In this document: in pieces, positions 1-3,949 of the stretch
How positions within the stretch are numbered: the first letter of the stretch is position 1
How the letters are laid out: each line of letters starts with the position of its first letter
From: Gammaproteobacteria bacterium
GTDB taxonomy: Bacteria > Pseudomonadota > Gammaproteobacteria > SZUA-229
Direction: 5' to 3'
DNA length: 6,063 nt
Assembly (NCBI GenBank): GCA_024278435.1
Contig: JAJRTD010000088.1
Span: forward strand, 1-6,063
Translations under genes and position numbers: made by a program
Notes under the pieces: generated by a model
Seen by the model: only the letters and a program-made list of their open reading frames with translations
Told to the model about the DNA's origin: nothing
Databases searched by the model: none

Positions 1-177
1 CAGCCAGTGGGCAAAATCATCGGCGCTAAAAAGCGAAACGGGCGGGGTGGTCGATGCATCCCGGGCCTGCGCAGAGGAAAAGACGATGACACAAAGAACA
101 GCCAAAACCGTCCTGCCAGAGCGGCAAAACAGGGCTGTTATTTGCCTGTATAACACTTTACCTAACATCCTGATCAT
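1..177 (-). CDS. Exported protein of unknown function, N-terminal part only
   Basis: This reading frame is open from an ATG at 177 to the window edge, giving 59 residues; the rest lies outside the window. The first 38 residues look like a Sec signal peptide: a basic stretch (R11, R19, R22), a hydrophobic core at about 23-34 (TVLAVLCVIVFS) and an AQA site at 36-38, which suggests cleavage before R39. The mature part visible (RDASTTPPVSLFSADDFAHWL without its last residues is too short to classify) gives no family. The start codon shares four bases, ATGA, with the stop of the upstream membrane-protein gene, so the two are probably one operon and may be translationally coupled. No clear Shine-Dalgarno sequence precedes the ATG at 177, which fits coupling. 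A second in-frame ATG at 168 is possible. The product is probably periplasmic or outer-membrane; its function is unknown. Confidence 0.75.
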   Translation of the reverse strand, partial: MIRMLGKVLYRQITALFCRSGRTVLAVLCVIVFSSAQARDASTTPPVSLFSADDFAHWL

Positions 178-557
178 CTGTTTGTGTCAGGAATGTGCTG
201 GCGCAGCAGAGGGTTACAGTTTTTAATGGTCACCTGTCCCTGCAGCAGGTTACCGCGTGAATACTCTCTGAAATGACAGGTATTGGTTTCCGGATTGTAA
301 TTTTCAATCCATAAATTATCATCTTTCCAGGTCGCCGCCAGGTGAACCTCATCATCCGGTACTGAAATTGACATGACACCGCCGTAACGTTTTACAAATA
401 CCTGCTGAAAATGAAAATAGTAGGCCGCAAAACCGATAACCATGACAACAGCCGCAGCAATCAATGCCATTTTCCATTCCTCATTTTTATAGCCGATGAG
501 ATACACGATGCCCAGTGCCATCGCAATAACGGTAATCCAGTAGAAGTAAGTAATCAT
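174..557 (-). CDS. Small two-helix inner-membrane protein, unknown function
   Basis: I do not recognise this protein. From the ATG at 557 it is 127 residues: a hydrophobic helix at about 3-22, a short charged turn (KNEEWK, 24-29), a second helix at about 30-49, then a soluble domain of about 75 residues with two cysteines (C94, C114). This predicts a helical hairpin in the inner membrane carrying one hydrophilic domain. I chose the start at 557 because AGAGG (564-568, minus strand) lies six bases upstream. An in-frame ATG at 605 would add 16 mainly polar residues but has only a weak GGA before it. A possible promoter (TTTAAT at 632-627, 17-bp spacer, TATTAT at 609-604) would start transcription near 597, which also favours 557. 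The stop overlaps the start of the next gene, an exported protein, so the two may act in the same place. Function remains unknown. Confidence 0.8.
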   Translation of the reverse strand: MITYFYWITVIAMALGIVYLIGYKNEEWKMALIAAAVVMVIGFAAYYFHFQQVFVKRYGGVMSISVPDDEVHLAATWKDDNLWIENYNPETNTCHFREYSRGNLLQGQVTIKNCNPLLRQHIPDTNR

Positions 558-646
558 AGCAAGCCTCTTTTTATCATTTGAGCAATCATCAACAGCAGAT
601 TCCATAATAATCCATATGGACTGATAATTAAAAAATAAAAACTTGA

Positions 647-798
647 TTCACCACAGATTAGGGCAGGGAGCCCGTAAGTAGGACAACGCAGAAGCAGTTG
701 TCGAGACACAGAGAACACAGAGTTTTTTCTTTGTTAACCGCGCCGCAGGCGCAGTTAACAACAAAAAGCTTTCTCTGTGCCCTCTGTGTCTCTGTGGT
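647..798. repeat. CACAGAG palindromic intergenic repeat, copy A (interrupted)
   Basis: This is a long imperfect palindrome in the gap between two minus-strand genes. The left arm has TTCACCACAGA at 647-657, then GAGACACAGAGAACACAGAG at 703-722. The right arm has CTCTGTGCCCTCTGTGTCTC at 774-793 followed by TGTGGT. The centre is GTTAAC-CGCGCC-GCA-GGCGCA-GTTAAC at 733-759. Between arms and centre, a T-rich stretch faces an A-rich one, so the transcript could fold as one long hairpin. The left arm is interrupted at 656-702 by a separate small element. Related copies lie at 1762-1970 and 3842-3938. The right end lies 26 bp from the stop codon of the PDZ-protein gene. It is not a classical intrinsic terminator, because no T-run follows the central hairpin in the direction of transcription. 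The remainder of 606-824 shows no gene. Confidence 0.85.
656..702. repeat. Small two-hairpin insertion inside repeat copy A
   Basis: Compared with the intact copy at 3842-3938, repeat copy A carries about 45-47 extra bases between CACCACA and GAGACACAGAG. Removing 656-702 restores the uninterrupted order CACCACA-GAGACACAGAG. The inserted stretch contains two short hairpins: GGGC/GCCC (661-664 with 670-673) and GACAAC/GTTGTC (682-687 with 697-702, nine-base loop). The dinucleotide GA occurs at both junctions, which may be a small target duplication or chance. No coding capacity is present. The exact edges and origin are inferred from comparison within this window only. Confidence 0.55.
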
Positions 799-824
799 AA
801 ATAACCGTTTTTTCTTTTTTCAAT

Positions 825-1676
825 TTACGGTTCCAGTCGTGTCGCTCCCAGCTGCATCCCCAACGGCCCGCGCGGAACAGAAAAACTGAACACCTCGCCA
901 TTGCGATAAACAGTTATTGAAACATATTCACCCAGCTGCCCCTGTGAGGTTGCATCTTTCAACTCCTGCCAGTTAAACATGCGTTTGTTATCGTAACTGA
1001 GCACGATATCACCTTTTTTAATACCGGCCTGCTCAGCAGCCGACCCCAGCATAACCGATGCAATCCGGATACGGTTGTTCTGCCGGCTATTGTACAAATA
1101 TTCATCATAGCGCTGCTCACCCAGCTCCTCTCTCAGATCGATATCCTGGCTGTTGATTGCTTCCAGCTCATCATAGTAGCGCTGGCTGTTCATATAGCCT
1201 TCTCTTCTGGCACGGTCCTGCAGTTCCAGCCGCTTCAGTTCTATTGCATTTTTTCTGCGAACAATATCTTCGGCAAAAGAGGGATCAATGCCGCCCCTGA
1301 TCAGGTTATCCAGATTATATAAACGCCGGTTCAGGTAGGAGGGCACACGGCTGTTTATCGACAGCGGGCGGGAAACGCCAGCGACCGAATCGTGGTCATC
1401 AGCCACTGATGGAACCGACAGGTCCTGCAAGGCCAGTTCCATCTGTCGCAACTGCTGCTTGATTTCTCCGAGTTCAGCCTCGACAACATCCAGCCGTGAT
1501 TCGTCACTGACTGAAAACGGATTGCTTGAAAGGCTGGCGGCTGGCGGCCGGCGCGAAGCGAGCTGATCGTTTGCTTCGCCAGTATCGCGGTTTCCACTTC
1601 CATCACTAAAGAGCACGTAGCCGGCAGCAATACCAGCCAGCAGAAAAGCCACAGCGGTTATTAGCGTTTTATTCAT
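825..1676 (-). CDS. Membrane-anchored periplasmic PDZ-domain protein
   Basis: This is a 283-residue protein. Residues 4-23 form one hydrophobic segment, best read as an uncleaved signal anchor because no lipobox or strong signal-peptidase site follows. A low-complexity linker (24-57) leads to a probable coiled coil (about 58-88, rich in E, L, Q). A charged, mostly helical middle region (about 115-195) includes GGIDPSFAEDIV. A PDZ domain follows at about 200-272, recognisable from SAAEQAGIKKGDIVLSYD (212-229) and the closing strand VSITVYRNGEVFSFSVPRG. PDZ domains bind C-terminal or exposed peptide tails. There is no protease domain, so this is not a DegP/HtrA enzyme; an adaptor or scaffold role in the periplasm is an inference. 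The ATG at 1676 has no strong Shine-Dalgarno sequence before it. The gene stands alone, with repeat elements on both sides. I cannot name an orthologue. Confidence 0.9.
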   Translation of the reverse strand: MNKTLITAVAFLLAGIAAGYVLFSDGSGNRDTGEANDQLASRRPPAASLSSNPFSVSDESRLDVVEAELGEIKQQLRQMELALQDLSVPSVADDHDSVAGVSRPLSINSRVPSYLNRRLYNLDNLIRGGIDPSFAEDIVRRKNAIELKRLELQDRARREGYMNSQRYYDELEAINSQDIDLREELGEQRYDEYLYNSRQNNRIRIASVMLGSAAEQAGIKKGDIVLSYDNKRMFNWQELKDATSQGQLGEYVSITVYRNGEVFSFSVPRGPLGMQLGATRLEP

Positions 1677-1761
1677 CTATCAGTCATTTACTAAAAACTG
1701 TATTAATCGATCTTTGTCAGCAAAGGTTGCCGAGCCGTATTGTAAAAAACTTTAAAAACGA

Positions 1762-1970
1762 ATCACCACAGGGCACAGAGACAACTTTTTATTGCTAAGG
1801 ATACTCTGAATAAGTGTCATTCAGAGCGCAGCGAAGAATCTTATGCTCCGTAACTATCTGATTACACTGTGGTATAAGATCCTTCGACTTCGCTCAGGAT
1901 GACAATAAGGACTTATTCAGAGCATCCCTAACAACCAGATAAAACTCTGTTTCTCTGTGCCTCTATGGTT
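1762..1970. repeat. CACAGAG palindromic repeat, copy B, split by a MITE
   Basis: The left arm is CACCACAGGGCACAGAG (1764-1780) and the right arm is CTCTGTTTCTCTGTGCC (1945-1961) followed by TCTATGGTT. Both match the arms of the copies at 647-798 and 3842-3938. Removing the 129-bp element at 1799-1927 and one CTAA joins the halves into a palindrome of about 76 bp. That version lacks the GC-rich GTTAACCGCGCC centre of the other two. The right end lies 20 bp from the stop codon of the helicase gene. The rest of the 1677-1990 gap holds no gene. Positions 1677-1761, upstream of the PDZ gene, should contain its promoter, but I find no convincing -35/-10 pair there. Confidence 0.8.
1799..1927. mobile_element. 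129-bp IS5-like MITE with CTAA target duplication
   Basis: The ends are inverted repeats of 17 bp with one mismatch: GGATACTCTGAATAAGT (1799-1815) against the complement of ACTTATTCAGAGCATCC (1911-1927). The element is flanked on both sides by CTAA (1795-1798 and 1928-1931), a 4-bp target duplication. IS5-subgroup elements duplicate YTAR sites, and their ends are of the GGA...GAA.AAGTCC kind, so mobilisation by an IS5-like transposase is the likely origin. Inside is a second pair of arms, 1815-1844 and 1874-1904 (TGTCAT...ATCTTAT and complement, about 26 of 30 positions matching plus one gap), around a 29-base loop. The whole element is therefore close to one long hairpin. It has no coding capacity and must move in trans. 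It lies inside repeat copy B, which dates it as younger than that repeat. Confidence 0.85.
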
Positions 1971-1990
1971 AAACGCTTTTGATACCGGCA

Positions 1991-3286
1991 TTATGCTTTA
2001 TCAGAATCCTGTTTTTCAGATGGCTTGCGGCGTTTTCCGATATTCTTCCTGTCGCGCAAGCGGTTTTTGGTTTTTTTAACGCTCCGGATTTTTTCTTTTA
2101 CTTTTTTTCTTTTTTTACCGTAGGCCTTGCCGGAGGATTTTCTGTTTTCAGGGCCTTTGAATTTGGCCGCCAGAGATGAAATTTTATGCTCAGCACAGTC
2201 GGTTTTCAGGAAGTTTTCGATGCTGACCATTTTGTTCCATTCGTTGGCATTGACCAGTGTATAGGCCAGGCCTTCGCCGGACATCCTGCCGGTGCGCCCG
2301 ATACGATGCATATAGTCTTCACCGTTACGCGGTACATCGAAATTAATAATTAAATCCAGCTCGGGTATATCCAGGCCACGCGAGGCAACATCGGTGGCAA
2401 CCAGCACTTTGACTTCACCGCCCCGGAACCGGCGTAACAGCTGGTTACGCAGTCCCTGTTCAATATCTCCGTGTATAAAGGCATTTTCTATATCTTTTGA
2501 CTGCAGCCAGGCGGCAATGCTGTTAACGGTTTCTTTCTTGTTGGCAAAAATAATGGCCTTGTTGAATTTCTCATTCTGCAGCAAGTGCCGGCACAGTTTC
2601 ATCTTGTGTTCATTGTCATCGGCAAGGATTTTCTTCTGCATCACGTTGCTGTTGCTTTCCCTGGCGCTGTCAACCATGATTTTTTCAGGCTGGGTCAGTA
2701 CCTGGTCGACCAGTTCCGAGAATTTTCGCTGGTTAAAGCTGGCGGAATACAGCAGGGTCTGGCATTCCTCGCTGCACTGGTGGGCGATACTGATGACATC
2801 ATCACTGAAGCCCATGGCCAGCATGCGATCGGCCTCGTCCAGCACCAGGATATTAATGGCATCAAGATCCAGCACCTCGCGTTTGACATGCTCCAGCAGG
2901 CGTCCCGGTGTGGCAATCACGATATCCGGCATTGCCTGCAGTGCCTTGATCTGGTGTTTCGGATCTTCACCGCCGATAATAATGACGGTGTCGATTTCCG
3001 TGTATTGCGCGAGCAGGGTGCACTGCTTGTTGATCTGCCGGCACAGGTCGCGTGTGGGCGCGAGGATCAAGGCCTGGGTCCACGGCTGCGGATTATCGAG
3101 TATCTGCTGCAGCATGGGCAGCACATAGGCCACGGTCTTGCCGCTGCCGGTTTTTGCATTGACGATCAGGTCCTTGCCTTCCAGTGCCTGTGGTATGGCC
3201 GCAGTCTGAACTTCTGTCATTTCCTTAAATCCAAGAAACTCAAGCGCGTCCAGCAACGGGTCGTCAATTAATAGAGAAGAAAACAA
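1991..3286 (-). CDS. DEAD-box ATP-dependent RNA helicase, SrmB-like
   Basis: DEAD-box helicases use ATP to unwind short RNA duplexes; SrmB acts in assembly of the large ribosomal subunit. From the TTG at 3286 the protein has 431 residues. In order they show the Q motif (GFKEMTEVQ, Q27), motif I AKTGSGKT (44-51), Ia PTRDL (77-81), Ib TPGR (126-129), II DEAD (150-153), III SAS in place of SAT (181-183), IV IIFANKK (245-251), V VATDVASRGLD (296-306) and VI HRIGRTGR (327-334). A strongly basic tail (about 381-431) contains RDRKNIGKRRKPS, close to the tail of E. coli SrmB as I recall it; ADDNEHK near 223 also resembles SrmB. The frame is open to a TTG at 3322, but that codon lies in the -10 box. 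The TTG at 3286 has AGG seven bases upstream and gives the usual FSSLLIDDPLLDAL N-terminus. Orthology to srmB is likely but not certain. Confidence 0.93.
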   Translation of the reverse strand: MFSSLLIDDPLLDALEFLGFKEMTEVQTAAIPQALEGKDLIVNAKTGSGKTVAYVLPMLQQILDNPQPWTQALILAPTRDLCRQINKQCTLLAQYTEIDTVIIIGGEDPKHQIKALQAMPDIVIATPGRLLEHVKREVLDLDAINILVLDEADRMLAMGFSDDVISIAHQCSEECQTLLYSASFNQRKFSELVDQVLTQPEKIMVDSARESNSNVMQKKILADDNEHKMKLCRHLLQNEKFNKAIIFANKKETVNSIAAWLQSKDIENAFIHGDIEQGLRNQLLRRFRGGEVKVLVATDVASRGLDIPELDLIINFDVPRNGEDYMHRIGRTGRMSGEGLAYTLVNANEWNKMVSIENFLKTDCAEHKISSLAAKFKGPENRKSSGKAYGKKRKKVKEKIRSVKKTKNRLRDRKNIGKRRKPSEKQDSDKA

Positions 3287-3298
3287 ATCAGTACCTGT

Positions 3299-3338
3299 GA
3301 TACAGTTATTTACAATGATCAATTATAATCGATATAGG
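3299..3338 (+). promoter_or_regulatory. Candidate promoter of the DsrE-family gene
   Basis: There are two overlapping sigma-70-type possibilities upstream of the gene starting at 3363. One uses a perfect TATAAT at 3324-3329, with only a weak -35 (GATACA at 3299-3304, 19-bp spacer). The other pairs TTTACA (3309-3314, five of six consensus bases) with TATAGG (3333-3338, four of six) across 18 bp. Either gives a short leader ending in the GGAGAG ribosome-binding site at 3349-3354. The sequence alone does not decide between them. Confidence 0.55.
3322..3327 (-). promoter_or_regulatory. Candidate -10 box of the helicase gene, shared palindrome
   Basis: The minus strand reads TATAAT from 3327 to 3322, overlapping the TATAAT on the plus strand at 3324-3329. 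Together they form the perfect palindrome ATTATAAT (3322-3329). Transcription from it would begin near 3315, leaving about 29 bases before the TTG start at 3286 and including the AGG ribosome-binding site. I see no good -35 hexamer 15-18 bp upstream, so strength is uncertain or an activator may be needed. Confidence 0.5.
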
Positions 3339-3362
3339 CCTGTTACCTGGAGAGTATTTACC

Positions 3363-3833
3363 ATGAAGTTTACAAAACGCCGTCAGTTTCTGTCATTACT
3401 GGGTATCGGTGGCGCCGGGCTGGTTGCCGGCAAGGCTGGCGCACATCATTCTGACACCCATTTCGATGAAGAATCCAGGCATAAACTGGTGTACCAGTGC
3501 AACAAGGCCGATGCGGAATATCTCGAACACATCCTTTTTTCCTGCGGTGAAATGCTGCGCAAGTACGGTGACGACATCGAGCTGGTCATTGCAACTTTCG
3601 GCCCGGGTTTGAACCTGCTGGCAAAACAGCCGAAACGCCCTATATCAAAAGAACACCAGCAACGGGTCGAATCACTGGCCGCCTACGGGGTACGCTTTCA
3701 GGCCTGCGGTAATACCATGAAAACCATGAAGTGGACGGAAAAGGATATGCTTGATATTTCCGTTATTGTACCGATTGGCATCGACGGTATTATGCAGTTG
3801 CAGGAGCAGGGGTTTAGTTATATCAGCTGGTAA
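3363..3833 (+). CDS. Tat-exported DsrE-family protein
   Basis: DsrE/DsrF-like proteins are small alpha/beta folds, several of which carry sulfur as persulfide on a cysteine; others have no known role. This one has 156 residues. The start at 3363 is supported by GGAGAG eight bases upstream; in-frame codons back to 3297 lie in the promoter. The N-terminus carries a twin-arginine signal, TKRRQFL (4-10), then a hydrophobic run (11-22) and an AGA site (25-27), so it is predicted to be periplasmic. The DsrE domain spans about 41-156, with KLVYQCNKADAEYLEHILFS, FGPGLNLLAK (79-88), the family-typical FQACGNTMK around C115, and the closing VPIGIDGIMQLQEQGFSYI. C46 and C61 are additional cysteines. Export through Tat suggests folding, or loading with a ligand, before export. 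It stands alone, with no dsr or sox genes nearby, so a role in sulfur chemistry is inferred from the family only. Confidence 0.88.
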   Translation: MKFTKRRQFLSLLGIGGAGLVAGKAGAHHSDTHFDEESRHKLVYQCNKADAEYLEHILFSCGEMLRKYGDDIELVIATFGPGLNLLAKQPKRPISKEHQQRVESLAAYGVRFQACGNTMKTMKWTEKDMLDISVIVPIGIDGIMQLQEQGFSYISW

Positions 3834-3841
3834 AAACTGTT

Positions 3842-3938
3842 TTCACCACAGAGACACAGAGGGCACAGAGTTTTCATGTTAACCGCGCCGTAGGCGCGAT
3901 TAACAATAAAGCGATTTTCTCTGTACCTCTGTAGTGAA
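3842..3938. repeat. CACAGAG palindromic intergenic repeat, copy C (intact)
   Basis: This is the uninterrupted 97-bp copy. Its ends are TTCACCACAGAG (3842-3853) and CTCTGTAGTGAA (3927-3938), which are inverted with one mismatch. The left arm holds units of about nine bases ending in CACAGAG, three in a row; the right arm holds two CTCTGTA units. The centre is GTTAACCGCGCC-GTA-GGCGCGATTAAC (3878-3904), a strong hairpin with a three-base loop. The repeat sits 8 bp after the stop codon of the DsrE-family gene and 11 bp from the stop codon of rapA, so it fills almost the whole gap between two convergent genes. It may separate the two transcripts or protect their 3' ends, but lacks a terminator-type T-run on either side. 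Confidence 0.87.
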
Positions 3939-3949
3939 TAAAATATTTT

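Noticed and set aside
703..798. Repeated CACAGAG units as a possible CRISPR array.
   Set aside because: The units are under 10 bases, adjacent rather than separated by spacers, and arranged as an inverted pair around a hairpin.
698..889. A 63-residue plus-strand open frame over the repeat region.
   Set aside because: It is translated largely from the palindromic repeat copy A and then runs antisense into the PDZ gene; no ribosome-binding site or family is apparent.
1677..1761. Possible promoter of the PDZ gene (TTTACA on the minus strand at 1746-1741, or TTGCTG near 1718).
   Set aside because: Neither -35-like hexamer has a reasonable -10 at 16-18 bp; the nearest match (TACAGT) is at 15 bp with a poor -35.
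2394..3271. Two long plus-strand open frames (244 and 228 residues) opposite the helicase.
   Set aside because: They are antisense to a complete DEAD-box gene with all motifs in order; neither shows a domain, and they overlap one another in different frames.
3878..3904. The central hairpin of repeat copy C as an intrinsic terminator for the DsrE-family gene or rapA.
   Set aside because: The stem is strong, but neither strand has a T-run directly after it. A role at transcript ends is possible, but the classical terminator signature is absent.
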